Shown here: positions 10,101 to 18,500 of the stretch, piece by piece
Layout of the letters: each line of letters begins with the position of its first letter
Numbering within the stretch: position 1 is the stretch's first letter
NCBI GenBank assembly: GCA_046160625.1
Contig: JBJXGZ010000118.1
Coordinates: forward strand, 149,336 to 213,335
Direction: 5' to 3'
Length of the DNA stretch: 64,000 nucleotides
Origin: M3007 sp046160625
Lineage (GTDB): Bacteria > Bacteroidota > Bacteroidia > Chitinophagales > Saprospiraceae
Notes under the pieces: model-generated
Database searches by the model: none
Told to the model about the DNA's origin: nothing
The model's input: only the letters and a program-made list of their open reading frames with translations
Program-made: the position numbers and the translations under genes

Positions 10101-12026
10101 CTTTCTAAAATCAACAAACCCGGAAAAGCTGGCGTTGGTGCTGGCAACCCTGGCGGAAAAAATAACGGAAAACCACCAGGACGCGGAGGCCGTGGAGACG
10201 AGGGCGACGGCATACCTGGCCCTGGCGGCAACAAGCCTGGAACGGGTAATAATCCTGCCGGTGGTGGAAAAGAGGGTGGTGGCAAAGCTCCGGGTGGTGT
10301 ACCCGATCGCAACGACCCAACAGCCCCAACTCCTCCCGGCAAAATTGACCCGGGTACTGGTGCCCCACTTCCTGGTGGCCCGGTGGGCATTGATCCCTTG
10401 ACAGGCCGACCCAACCGCGTGCGCCCAAATCCTTCCGGCACGGATCCAGCGGATCCGACTGCCCCCGATGCAGGTGGCAAAGACAAGGATGGAAAAGACA
10501 AAAAGCCGAAAGCCAGTAAGCCAAAAGAAGATCGCGTACCAACCCTGGCCGAGCGCATTGCTCTGCGCCCGCTCATGCTGGTGCGCAAAGCTCGATTCAC
10601 ATACTCCGAAAACCGGAACAACGTGATACCAGGCTTTACGCCCGAAACCCACCTCATGGGATTGAGCGAAGGATTTGATTCGCCCGGATGGGCATTTGTG
10701 GCTGGTTATCAGGAGGCTGACAGGGCTTATCTGGATAAATTAGGTGCTGCGGGGAACATTACGCATCGCCCGGAGCTCAACCAACAGGTAATGAAAAACT
10801 ACACGCAGAACTTGGACATGGGCGTAACCATCGAGCCCTTCACCGATTTCCGAGTGGAATTGACAGCCAACAAACAGTACAGCCGCAACAGTACAGAATT
10901 GTACAAAGATCAGATTTTCAATATAGACCCTGACTCGGTAGGGTTTGAGCACCGTGCTGCCCGGGATCTAGGCAGTTATACCATCTCGTTCCTTTCAATG
11001 AATACGATGTTCAACAAGGACATCGCCGGGCTTTTCGCTCGATTCGAATCGTACCGTCCTATTGTCTCAGCGCGTTTGGCGCTTGAAAACGGGCTTCCTT
11101 TGGATTCCGATCACGCCATTGACGATGGGTATAAAAAAGGTTACGGGCGCATACACCAGGAGGTGCTCATCCCTGCTTTTTTGGCTGCGTACACCAAAAA
11201 AGACCCCAATAGCGTGGGGCTCAATATTTTCAAAACCATGCCCGCTCCCAACTGGAAGTTGACATACAACGGCTTGTCCAAACTGGGCAATTTGAAAAAC
11301 GTTTTCTCCAGCATTCAAATCTCGCACGGCTACCGGAACACGCTCACGGTGAATGCCTACAATACGGATATATTCTACAACAGCGCCAATCCGTATGACA
11401 CCAACAACGATAACTACAACCTGAATTTCAACTACACCGCCAGGTATGAAATCCCGCAGGTGGTTATCAACGAACAGTTCCAGCCACTGTTTGGCATTGA
11501 CGTCAAATTGAAAAACGAAATGACGTTCAAGGCCGATGTCAAAAGAGCGCGGACGCTCTCCATGTCATTCATTGATTACCAGTTGTCTGAAACAAAGAGC
11601 AGTGGTTATACATTAGGCTTTGGATACCGTATCAAAAATGTCAATATCCCATTCCTCACGGGCAAAAAGAAACTGGACGGCAAATCCAAAAAGAAAAGCA
11701 AGAAAAAGAAGAAAGCGACCACTCCGCCTACACCTCCGCCTTCAAGCGGTGGTGCTGCTCCAACGTCCAACGATCTGGTCTTCAAGTTCGACTTCGAGGT
11801 ACGTGACGACATTACGATCGCCCATATTCTCGACAGCCCGAACGCGGCCCAGCCTACCCGCGGCGCGCGCACCATCAGCATTAACCCACAGGTGGAATAC
11901 GCGCTCAACAAACGGCTCAAACTGCGGCTCTTTGCCGACTACCGCAAAACAGTGCCCAAAACCTCGCAGTCGTTCCCGATTACTACTTTGAATACAGGGG
12001 TGACGGTGCAGTTTTCGTTGAATTAA
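4149..12026 (+). CDS. sprA: SprA, T9SS outer-membrane translocon / gliding motility protein
   Basis: The 2625-residue protein is far too large for most families and carries the SprA hallmarks: the region KFNFKTSLIDRLFGGTNVDI (about 177-196), long alternating beta-strand stretches throughout, and a C-terminus ending in strand-like VQFSLN. SprA forms a very large single-chain outer-membrane barrel through which T9SS cargo leaves the cell. The open frame extends upstream to a TTG at 4125, but the ATG at 4149 is chosen because it starts a normal signal peptide (MTKKNSLLAAIALLSVCALY). Three segments look added: residues 44-78, encoded by an inverted word repeat; a Gly/Pro-rich and Lys-rich insertion at about 1990-2135; and a Lys-rich loop near 2505-2530. 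Flavobacterial SprA is about 2400 residues. The window also encodes four T9SS cargo proteins, consistent with an active pathway. Confidence 0.95.
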   Translation: MTKKNSLLAAIALLSVCALYAFAYPEVVRENVLTILFPDGERPLAVGSGSRQLQSAAPNTAQSLLPLPTATATTTAATPPDTFPPLSERYDDFINAGGSNPVDLRDPKAIDRQVEYDAASNMYIITERIGEDFYRAPTYMTFDEYVQWRDDQQQREYFDRLQGVVSADGKSADGTLDPVSKFNFKTSLIDRLFGGTNVDIKPQGNINLTFGYDWQKIQNPILTLRQQTNGNFDFDMDINMSAQGKIGEKLNLNFNYNTQATFDFDNQMKINYDTKGFSEDEIIQNVEAGNVSMPLRSNLIKGAQNLFGIKTEMKFGHLRTTLVASQQRSRQQSIKIQGGSQVQTFEKPIDEYDENRHFFISQWNRNEFEPAMKCLPVPQSLFNITRMEVWITNDKQEFQNTRDVLPLTELAEPDSVRDDWKIPVPPGRDITGKGLPANQNNKIYSTILSELSNDSTLRFSDQVVSRLTGPVFQLRQIRDFEKMNARLLSSQEFTYHDQLGFISINLNVQPDQVVGVALSYTYNGVPYKIGEFSDEVPKKSSVDTLKTNVLFLKMLKSTTANVRYPIWDLMMKNVYAVGTANVDPQEFRFDVYYEDPGKGQKRFLDGPLIPAGLRSRPLLQVFNLDNLNLQGDPGPDGIFDFVPGLTINLRSGRIMFPVLEPFGSDLYGKIVEANGAPYPPIDSAKFFNQLIYQQLYDSTTFVAREYQHLNRFMLRGTYKSSVSSEISLGTFNLPPGSVRVTAGGSPLREGIDYSIDYNIGKVRILNDAILQSGQSVNVSFEDNTFFGFQSRSMIGARFDYAFNKDLNVGATFMNLFERPLTQKVNFGDDPINNKVYGLDFSISKDAPWLTKLIDRLPLISTKEASTISAQAEVAVLQPGHNRAVNQGGDKGGTVYIDDFEGSTANIPLTNQFNQWIIASVPRDDDNALVKLFPESDPTNTSLSLGANRAGLSWFISDPSARDGNDNVDPYTRLIQYQDIFPNRQLTPFEQSSLRPLDVTIYPRERGPYNFEIPTGYATSAGLNTNGELNLPKTRWAGFMKELNTNDFEASNIEFIEFWMLNPYMEKTDGEAVSDAGEMYIDLGSISEDVMRDSRQFFENGLPTGTNAVATDESPWGRVPIEAPVVNAFDNNEASRIQQDVGLDGLDNDLERSFGDIGDWYNLIQSTPDNILSPNFKTSVNADPSNDDFVYFRDASFPQAPSGPGLLNRYRKFNNQQGNSPVNQSDNQNPSSTNYPDQEDLNRDRSLNETEAYFRYKIDLKKTFQNGQEVIDENDPAIADYITNTVTFTKDSREYVWYRFKIPLDDVKRQSVGGIEDFRSVRFIRMFWRGFEERTTFRFATLELGRNQWRRFKQTLGCSDDPVVKPIPFDVNAVNIEENSARQPFNYTIPFGIQREQSVGAFPDILQNEQSLSMNICELPFCDARAVFKSLNMDLRQFKRIKMFAHGEETMEQLDSSDLKIFIRMGSDYTRNYYEYELPLVISDPAVLNGNPDSKEYKDEVWKNEFDFPLELLTEVKKQRNADPVHDPLKPYLGFDPENPEARIRIFGNPNLGYVKGIMIGVRNSDPEKLNHCVEVWVNELRLSGLNEKGGFAGLARVDMKLADLGGVAVAANYTGIGWGSIEEKLAQRQREEVLQFDVSTNIELGKLLPEKSGIKIPFYAQYSNVTRTPEYDPYDLDIKLKDKIRETADATERATIRESAKDVTVVKGYNFTNVRKERRGKPRKIPLPWNIENFSVTYAYNEQEKRSPFILSDRQKQYKGGLDWQYGTGIKPITPFKKLIKKDKYLKLISEFNFNPLPNTYGFSTNLERFEGITTYRFAGEDPALNTYYNRRFTWERNYDLGWDLTKALRFSFNANAKSLIDEPLEYDPETGIRVTRQQRRDSILTNLKTLGRPKAYTHNASLSWTLPFKQIPMLDFISMKASYTAGYTWTAQSLKLQQLIMDQSSPYLNVLNSQSLGHTIQNNNVRQINGDFNMETLYNKSKYLSKINKPGKAGVGAGNPGGKNNGKPPGRGGRGDEGDGIPGPGGNKPGTGNNPAGGGKEGGGKAPGGVPDRNDPTAPTPPGKIDPGTGAPLPGGPVGIDPLTGRPNRVRPNPSGTDPADPTAPDAGGKDKDGKDKKPKASKPKEDRVPTLAERIALRPLMLVRKARFTYSENRNNVIPGFTPETHLMGLSEGFDSPGWAFVAGYQEADRAYLDKLGAAGNITHRPELNQQVMKNYTQNLDMGVTIEPFTDFRVELTANKQYSRNSTELYKDQIFNIDPDSVGFEHRAARDLGSYTISFLSMNTMFNKDIAGLFARFESYRPIVSARLALENGLPLDSDHAIDDGYKKGYGRIHQEVLIPAFLAAYTKKDPNSVGLNIFKTMPAPNWKLTYNGLSKLGNLKNVFSSIQISHGYRNTLTVNAYNTDIFYNSANPYDTNNDNYNLNFNYTARYEIPQVVINEQFQPLFGIDVKLKNEMTFKADVKRARTLSMSFIDYQLSETKSSGYTLGFGYRIKNVNIPFLTGKKKLDGKSKKKSKKKKKATTPPTPPPSSGGAAPTSNDLVFKFDFEVRDDITIAHILDSPNAAQPTRGARTISINPQVEYALNKRLKLRLFADYRKTVPKTSQSFPITTLNTGVTVQFSLN
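4279..4380. repeat. word repeat (ggcagt/actgcc family) inside sprA
   Basis: The left half holds repeated forward words (gcagtaggcagt, cagtcggcagttgcag) and the right half their reverse complements (gcctactgcccctgcc, aactgctactgc). It is translated in frame as a Ser/Thr/Ala/Pro-rich linker at residues 44-78 of SprA, just after the signal peptide. This looks like an intergenic-type inverted repeat captured by a coding sequence. Confidence 0.7.
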
Positions 12027-12125
12027 AATTATAAAACCGCAAAATGTAAAACAGGAAAACCGCAAAATGTAAAATCAATAAGAGTACTCGCTTCTTGGTT
12101 TTATGTTTTGCGGTTTTTTGGATTA
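12027..12125. repeat. inverted word repeat (aaaccgcaaaatgtaaaa family), 3' of sprA
   Basis: Two forward copies of the word accgcaaaatgtaaaa are followed by its reverse complement (gttttatgttttgcggtttt), forming a long hairpin ending in a T-rich run just after the sprA stop. The central part, read in reverse, matches the loop of the related element at 18643-18729 (taaaaccaagaagcgag), so the two are copies of one element. Likely role: transcription terminator or 3'-end stabiliser. Confidence 0.82.
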
Positions 12126-12150
12126 AACCCATCTCCTTTTTCATCTTTGA

Positions 12151-12202
12151 TTCCCTCGTTTTCTATCCCGATGCTTCGGGATTGGAAGGCGAGGGAATTT
12201 TT
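12151..12202 (+). terminator. nested hairpin with T-run downstream of sprA
   Basis: An outer stem TTCCCTCG/CGAGGGAA (12151-12158 with 12190-12197) encloses an inner stem ATCCCGA/TCGGGAT and is followed by TTTTTA. This is a good intrinsic-terminator shape for transcripts passing the word repeat after sprA. Confidence 0.7.
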
Positions 12203-12262
12203 ATTTACCTAAAAATATGCTGCCTAAATCCGACAAACCAGGTTAAATTTCCCCCCTCTGAT

Positions 12263-12292
12263 TTGGCGCTTTGGAAGGCTTGATTATATTTG
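12263..12292 (+). promoter_or_regulatory. promoter with both boxes, upstream of a long leader
   Basis: TTG at 12263-12265 is followed after 19 bases by TATATTTG at 12285-12292, an exact match to the Bacteroidota pattern TTG-N19/20-TAnnTTTG. Transcription would start near 12299, about 380 bases before the ATG of the next gene, unless the RNA ends at the hairpin near 12377. Confidence 0.65.
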
Positions 12293-12298
12293 CCCTGC

Positions 12299-12679
12299 CT
12301 TGACACGAACCTTGCCAAATGGTTCTTGGTATATTTATAGTGTATGTATGATTTTATGACCGCACTAAGCGGTTTTTAGCAACAACCTGACAACTACCGA
12401 CGAGAATTTGAGTCCGCTCTCAGTGGCCTTTTTGTTCATCCGAACCGACGCACCTTCGTTTTCTTCGACCTAATCCGAATTTAATGTGCAAGCGTTTCTA
12501 AAGTTCAGCGCTCGTTCATTCAGCATGATTTTTCGATGCTATTTTCCGTGTGGCGCACTGCGCCGCAGCGCTGGTGTCTTGCCCCGAAGTCAAGGTGGGG
12601 CGGACAAAATTTACTCTTTTTCAAAAACCATTGCAACCGAAGTTACAATGCGTAGAACAATCTTTAAAACAATTTTCAA
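12299..12679 (+). promoter_or_regulatory. structured 5' leader, or a short RNA plus leader
   Basis: No convincing protein is encoded here. Hairpins in order are: GAACC/GGTTC at 12307-12325; ACCGC/GCGGT at 12359-12373 followed at once by a T-run, a terminator shape; CCGCT/AGTGG at 12414-12426 followed by ccttttt, a second terminator shape; and GCCCC/GGGGC at 12581-12601. The layout of an early stem, a terminator-like stem and then the gene resembles an attenuated leader. Alternatively the first about 78 bases could be an independent small RNA. The sequence does not match a riboswitch class that I recognise. Confidence 0.4.
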
Positions 12680-15499
12680 ATGTTACACAAAACTTTCTTT
12701 TGTAAGAAATGGGGGGCAATACTCCTATCTCTGTTTATCTTTTTATCACTAAATCCCTTGCACGCTCAATCGCCGGGGACTTGCTCACCAATTTATTTTG
12801 AAGTTTGCAGGATTCTTCCGAACTTAAACTCATACCTTCCAAATCCAACCAACCCTGGGACTTTTCATGGATATTATAAAGTAAAGCTGAAGTCAAGCAC
12901 CGGCCTTTTGCCAAACGCTTGGAACGTGAATTATTTGGCATTTAGCGGGAAGATTTCCGTAAATGGGTTTACATCTCGCATCAACATTGACCTAACGAAT
13001 CAATTTTCGCAAACGATCGCTGGTTCACCCAACCCATTCTTTCAGTATTTAAGTGTTTCAGAAGATGGTGAAGTTGATTGGACGGTGGGATTGGCCGACG
13101 ATTGCACGAGCGGCGAGCCAGGAATAAACCTTGATCTTCCCGATGGAGCTTTTGAGGTGGAGTTGTTTACAATAGTTGTAGACGGCGTGCCTGGAGATTT
13201 TGTAAACTTTACCGGCGACAACCCTATTGTAACTTGGGTTGCCGATGTAAAAGATTGCAACCTTTACTACTGTAACGGCACAATGCCTGTGTTGGGCTGT
13301 ACGAACCCAGCGAATCTTTTGATTCCTTTTCCTTCCCCTGCTATCTGTAACAACCCAGAAAAGACTGTCACTTTTGAACTTGAAATTATCCCCCCCGGCA
13401 CTCGCCTGATTCAAGTGAAGTTAAACAATCTTGTCTCTAGCCAATTTGTTCCGAAGTGTGATATGGTTATCCATATCCAGCCACAAATGAACGGAATCAA
13501 CAACCTCGACCTTGAACCTATAGAAGCTAATGGAGGGCCGCAGATACAACTTTCCAAAAAGAGGAAAAACCAAGACGGCTCTTTTGACATTTATGTTCTG
13601 TTTACAGCATTCAACCCTGGGCCTACTACTACTGCACCCATGCTTACTATAGTTGTAAGCGGGCAGTTCAACCTGTCCCAAGGAACAAACCTTATATGTT
13701 CCATGTCGCCCGGGAGAGGGGTTTTCTCAAGTATGCCGCAAACAATATGCTCTTTGACCGGGACAACGAACACGTTGACAATCCCCGGCTACGGAGCGTG
13801 TCCCAACATGATCAATGTGACCCCGACCCGCTACGTCGGCGCAGGTTGTACGCTTGGCGTAAAATATACGATCACGCATAAAGCAGCCGCGCCGATCGGC
13901 CTTTCTGATATAAAACTGCTCTTTGCATTTAAACTCACAAACAACAACAACTCTCCAGGGACGCCAACCACAACTTTACCGTGCCAGTCATGCGGTTCGC
14001 TGTCGTACAATGCAACTGCTGATATCTGGGAGTATAGTTATGTGCAAACTACCCCTCTAAGCTTGACAACTGGGGCGGAGGTGACAGTTCCTTTTAACTT
14101 GAGCATAGATTGCATTGAATATTACGTTATCTATGCGGAAGCAACTCCGATAAGTGGGTCTACCTGCGCGATGGGAGTAACTTTCGATCTCAACCAATGG
14201 CCTGCATGTGATCCCTCAGTGCAAGGAAGTATAAGTATAGACAATGGTAGCTCTATAACACTTGCACCTGTTTATAAAGTGACTCTGGAAAGCACTTCTG
14301 ACCCAAGTTATTCAATGTTCACTGATGAAGACTGCAAGCAAGATTATTCGTTTTGTCCTGATCCGGCGAAAGCTCCTTTTCAACTTCGATTAGAGACTTC
14401 TTCACCCAATGCATACCTGTGTGGCGTTACCACTTATGACCTCGTCCTGATAAGCAAGCACATCCTAAATATTGCACCGCTCATTGGGGCAAAAACGTTG
14501 ATTGCTGCTGACGCATCCACACCTAATCCAAGCAGTCAAGGCATTACACCTTTTGATATAGTCGAGATTAGGAAATGTATTTTAGGGATTGAACCCGATT
14601 TTGGTCAGTTTGGTGCCCCTTCGTGGTGGTATTTTAGAGACGATTACACATTTAATCCCCTTCCATTACTTTTCAACCCGCCTTATACGGGCTCCAATAT
14701 TAGTGCTGTCCCACCGAACGGGTTGGGCAGTTACGGGAACTTTTTTGCCGTCAAAGTGGGAGATGTAAACCATACCTGCGATTGCGGGATGAGGCCTGGA
14801 GGTAGTGAACAGGCACAACCTTTCTTGAAAGCCTCAACTTCTGAAATAGCGCATGAGGCCAATCAGGTGCATATCCCGGTCTGGTCTGATGCACCGTTCA
14901 ACCTGATTGCAGCGCAGGCAGGTTTTCGGTTTGACCCCGCTTTGTTGAGCCTGAAAGCGGTTGTCCCGAACCCTGACCTCGATATTCTCGACCATAATTT
15001 TGGTACAAATAACAGCGCAGAAGGGGAAATAAGGTTCGCTTGGTCATCAATGGATGGCCAAACGATTTTGCCAATGAAGGGGTTGCTCTTTACGCTTCAG
15101 TTTGAGGTGAAAGAAAAGCCTGAGGAGCCTTCTGGCCCACTCGTTTGGACGTCTGAGGATATCCTTCAAAGCCTTGTTTATCAAGAGGACGGGTCAGAGC
15201 ACCCGATACGTTTACATTGGGAAGAAAAGGGGCGGGAGCGTTCTCCTTCGCTTGGTCTGGTGCTCAGCCCCAACCCATTTAAGGAGCGAATGACGGCCTT
15301 TATTTTTGCTGAAAACCCTGTAAAGGCAACTTTTTGGCTTTCTGATGGGAAGAGATTCATTTCTCAACAAACGGTCGAACTGAAATCTGGTGAGAACACG
15401 GTAGAGTTGCAAACTGTCGCCTCCATGCAACCAGGAGTTTATTTCCTGAACATCGAAGCCGATGGCCAAAGGCTTCAACGAAGGGTAGTGAAGATTTAA
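12680..15499 (+). CDS. secreted T9SS cargo with dockerin-like and cohesin-like modules
   Basis: The 939-residue protein begins with a signal peptide (hydrophobic core about residues 11-29, ending PLHAQ). Residues about 30-575 are Cys-containing beta-rich sequence of unknown function. Residues about 578-705 hold two dockerin-like repeats (YDLVLISKHILNI and FDIVEIRKCILGI, then VKVGDVNHTC). Residues about 717-813 resemble a cohesin domain, with VHIPVWSDAPFNLIAAQAGF and a later LLFTLQFEV strand. The last about 78 residues (LSPNPFKERMTAFIF to RRVVKI) form a T9SS type A sorting domain, so the protein should cross the outer membrane through SprA. Dockerin and cohesin modules normally pair between proteins; their presence in one chain suggests self-assembly or structural use. 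No catalytic domain is recognised. Confidence 0.85.
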   Translation: MLHKTFFCKKWGAILLSLFIFLSLNPLHAQSPGTCSPIYFEVCRILPNLNSYLPNPTNPGTFHGYYKVKLKSSTGLLPNAWNVNYLAFSGKISVNGFTSRINIDLTNQFSQTIAGSPNPFFQYLSVSEDGEVDWTVGLADDCTSGEPGINLDLPDGAFEVELFTIVVDGVPGDFVNFTGDNPIVTWVADVKDCNLYYCNGTMPVLGCTNPANLLIPFPSPAICNNPEKTVTFELEIIPPGTRLIQVKLNNLVSSQFVPKCDMVIHIQPQMNGINNLDLEPIEANGGPQIQLSKKRKNQDGSFDIYVLFTAFNPGPTTTAPMLTIVVSGQFNLSQGTNLICSMSPGRGVFSSMPQTICSLTGTTNTLTIPGYGACPNMINVTPTRYVGAGCTLGVKYTITHKAAAPIGLSDIKLLFAFKLTNNNNSPGTPTTTLPCQSCGSLSYNATADIWEYSYVQTTPLSLTTGAEVTVPFNLSIDCIEYYVIYAEATPISGSTCAMGVTFDLNQWPACDPSVQGSISIDNGSSITLAPVYKVTLESTSDPSYSMFTDEDCKQDYSFCPDPAKAPFQLRLETSSPNAYLCGVTTYDLVLISKHILNIAPLIGAKTLIAADASTPNPSSQGITPFDIVEIRKCILGIEPDFGQFGAPSWWYFRDDYTFNPLPLLFNPPYTGSNISAVPPNGLGSYGNFFAVKVGDVNHTCDCGMRPGGSEQAQPFLKASTSEIAHEANQVHIPVWSDAPFNLIAAQAGFRFDPALLSLKAVVPNPDLDILDHNFGTNNSAEGEIRFAWSSMDGQTILPMKGLLFTLQFEVKEKPEEPSGPLVWTSEDILQSLVYQEDGSEHPIRLHWEEKGRERSPSLGLVLSPNPFKERMTAFIFAENPVKATFWLSDGKRFISQQTVELKSGENTVELQTVASMQPGVYFLNIEADGQRLQRRVVKI

Positions 15500-15512
15500 A
15501 TCCGCTCATCCA

Positions 15513-15545
15513 GTCCGTCCTGCGGTACAGAGCCGCAGGACGGAC
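15513..15545. terminator. perfect hairpin between two T9SS cargo genes
   Basis: Thirteen-base arms (gtccgtcctgcgg and its complement) enclose a 7-base loop, 14 bases after the upstream stop and 23 bases before the next ATG. There is no long T-run. It probably acts as a word-type 3'-end element and not a classical terminator. Confidence 0.65.
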
Positions 15546-15567
15546 ATATCTTTCTAGCATAATTTTC

Positions 15568-18500
15568 ATGAAAAATATATTCCTCCTTACCCTCGCCATA
15601 ATTTGGATTGCGGGTACAAGTGTCGCCCAAAGCCGACTCTATGTCAACCCCTTAGCTAACGGCCAAAACAATGGGTCTACGTGGACCAATGCTTTTGCCG
15701 ACCTGCACCATGCTCTTGTCACCGCTCAAACAGGCGATGAAGTCTGGGTAGCCGAGGGCGAATACCGTCCAGACACCGCCTCAAATCGTGACCGCTCCTT
15801 TGTGCTCAAAAGCGGTGTGAAACTTTACGGGGGTTTCAACGGCACCGAGGCGAGTTTGGCACAGCGTGATATCACAGCACATCCTACTGTGCTCAGCGGC
15901 AACATTGGAAACCCTGCCGACAGTACTGACAATTCCTACACGATCTTGTACATGGCCTATCCGGATACCAGCACGCGCTTGGACGGACTTGATTTTCGGC
16001 ATGGGTATGCCGTCAGCGATACCCACTTTTTCAATCTTTCACCTGTTTTGAGTGGGGGAGCAGTGTATGTATTGGCACAGAATGGCAAGGCCTTGCCAGT
16101 TTTCGTCAACTGCATGTTCAGGGATAATGTTGCAAAATCTAGAGGGGGTGCCATTTTTGTGCACGGCCAGAATAGCACGGGTAGCACACCTATATTCCGG
16201 AATTGCTTGTTCTACAATAACAAAGCACAGTATGCAGGAGGAGCCTTGTACATTTCGGGCGGCAACAACCTTGACCGGGGCATAGAGTTTGACCATTGTC
16301 GCTTTGAGTCGAATACTGCAGGGTCTTTTGGCGGTGCGATAAGCATGGAAAATGCCTTTGGCAGTGAGACGCTCAATTTTCTCTCCTGCAAAGTTACGCA
16401 CAGCCACACCAACATTTTTGGAGGCTTTATGTACATGATAAAGTCGGGGATCAATCCTTCTAAAATTACCATTGACAGTTGCGAAATATCGAAAAACACC
16501 TGCAATGCGGGCCCAAGCGGGTTATATGTGACATCAAATGGTGTCAATTTTCAAACGGTATTCAAATTGCGCAATTCAAAAGTGTTCGACAATTCTGAAT
16601 CCCCATTTTCAAACGGTGGAGTGATTTCATTGGGCGAATATGCCCATTTTTCCTCTTCCATCATTGACACATTTATAGTTTTTGGGAATATTGTCTATGA
16701 CAACAAAACTAGCTTTTCTGTCATTGGGCTTAACTCCAATAATGCTTGGGCTAAGGTTGAGAAGAACCTGGTTTATAATAATGGTAGGATACAAAGCAAC
16801 GCAGGAGGTGGAATTTTTGTCAGTGGAAGACAAATTGAAATAAGCGAAAACATTTGCTATGAGAATACGTCGCTTCCTCTTTTTGGAGGAATTCGCGCAT
16901 TTTCTGATTCCAAGCTCCAAATCCATGATAACATCCTTTATGGCAATACTTTTTTGGGTCAAGCGGGTACCTATTATAGCACGAGTATTCTGGGTACAGG
17001 AGTAAGCACAATTTTTGGATATACGGATAGTGCACAGGTTTTTAACAATACTTTTTGCAAAAACACTACATGGGTAACAGGTCAAATAAACAACTCGCCT
17101 GTTCCACGAAAGGTTTACACAAACAATGTCTTCCTTGATAACAGGGATTTTTTGACTGGAGATATCACAATACCTGTAAGTCTTGGACAAGATTCTTCTT
17201 ACTTTTCCCACAACCTGATGGACGTGGATTGTGGCACCATTCCCAAGCGTGTGGCCTGCGGCCCCAACAACCTCTTCAACCTCGACCCCCTCTTCCGCGA
17301 CACCGCCAACCACGACTACTCCCTCCTCCCTTGCTCCCCCCTCATCAACGCAGGCTCCAACGCCTCAGCTGCGGGTATCCTAATCGATATCGCGGGCAAT
17401 CCCCGCATCCTCGAAGGCACGGTGGACATCGGCGCTTACGAGGCCCCTGCATTCGCCTTGGCCGCCGCGCCGCAGGTGCAACCTGCCTGCATCGGTGCGT
17501 CCAATGGGAGCATCAGCATCCTGCCTGAGCACGGCTGCGAGCCGCTGGTATATGCCTGGTCGCCCAATGCGGGCAACGGCCCGGAACTCAACGGCCTGCC
17601 TCCGGGAAATTTCATATTCACAATAACCGACGGCAGCGGCCGACAAATCATGGACACCGTGGTGGTGGCATCGGCCCCTCAGCCATCCCTAGCCCTTACT
17701 TCCACCGATGTACAGTGCGGAACCACTTCAGGCGGGTCGCTCTCGGCCTCCGTCACGAGCGGCACGGCGCCCTTCCAGTACACGTGGTTACCCAATGCTT
17801 CAGACACTTCCAACTTAAGCCATCTCTCCCCCGGTTCATACGCCCTCATGGTAGTGGACGCCAACGGCTGCCAGGACTCCGCCTCCGCCAGCATCGCGCT
17901 GCTGGGCATGCTCACCCTCATGGTGGACGGCAAAACCATCTCCTGTTACAATGCTGCCGACGGCTGGCTCTCTGCTTCACCTGTTACGGGAGCGGCACCC
18001 TTCTCTTGGGGCTGGCAGGGATGGCTGGGCACGGATTCTATCGCACAACCGCTTGGGCCGGGCATGTATGCGGTCACGGTCAGCGATGCCTTTGGCTGCA
18101 CGGCTGCTTTTTCTTTCCCACCCATGGATCAGCCCGATTCGCTCTGGGCTACGGTCGGCACGAACGACCAGACTGACCTCATCATGCCCAACGGCACGGC
18201 GGTGGTGACCACCATTTCTGGCGGCACGTCTCCGTTCGACTACCTCTGGGAACCTGGCGGAAGCACTACACAGGCCATCGCTGGCCTCACAGCGGGCAGT
18301 TACACCGTGACGGTGACAGATAACAACGGCTGTCAGGTGGTGGTACAGGCGGTGGTGGATTTGATGGTCGGCACGGAAGAAGCGGAGGGACAGGCATTTG
18401 TGGTATACCCAAACCCGGCAGTGGATTGGGTGAAGGTGCTGCTGCCAAAATCAATGGAAAAATGTTCCGTGGAGCTTTCCGACATGACGGGGAAAGTCTT

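Noticed and set aside
12095..12283. A possible 62-residue protein after sprA
   Set aside because: It runs through a word-repeat arm and a terminator hairpin and has no family-like feature.
12486..12752. A possible 88-residue protein before the dockerin-like cargo gene
   Set aside because: It overlaps the true start of the next gene in another frame, and its region is better explained as a structured leader.
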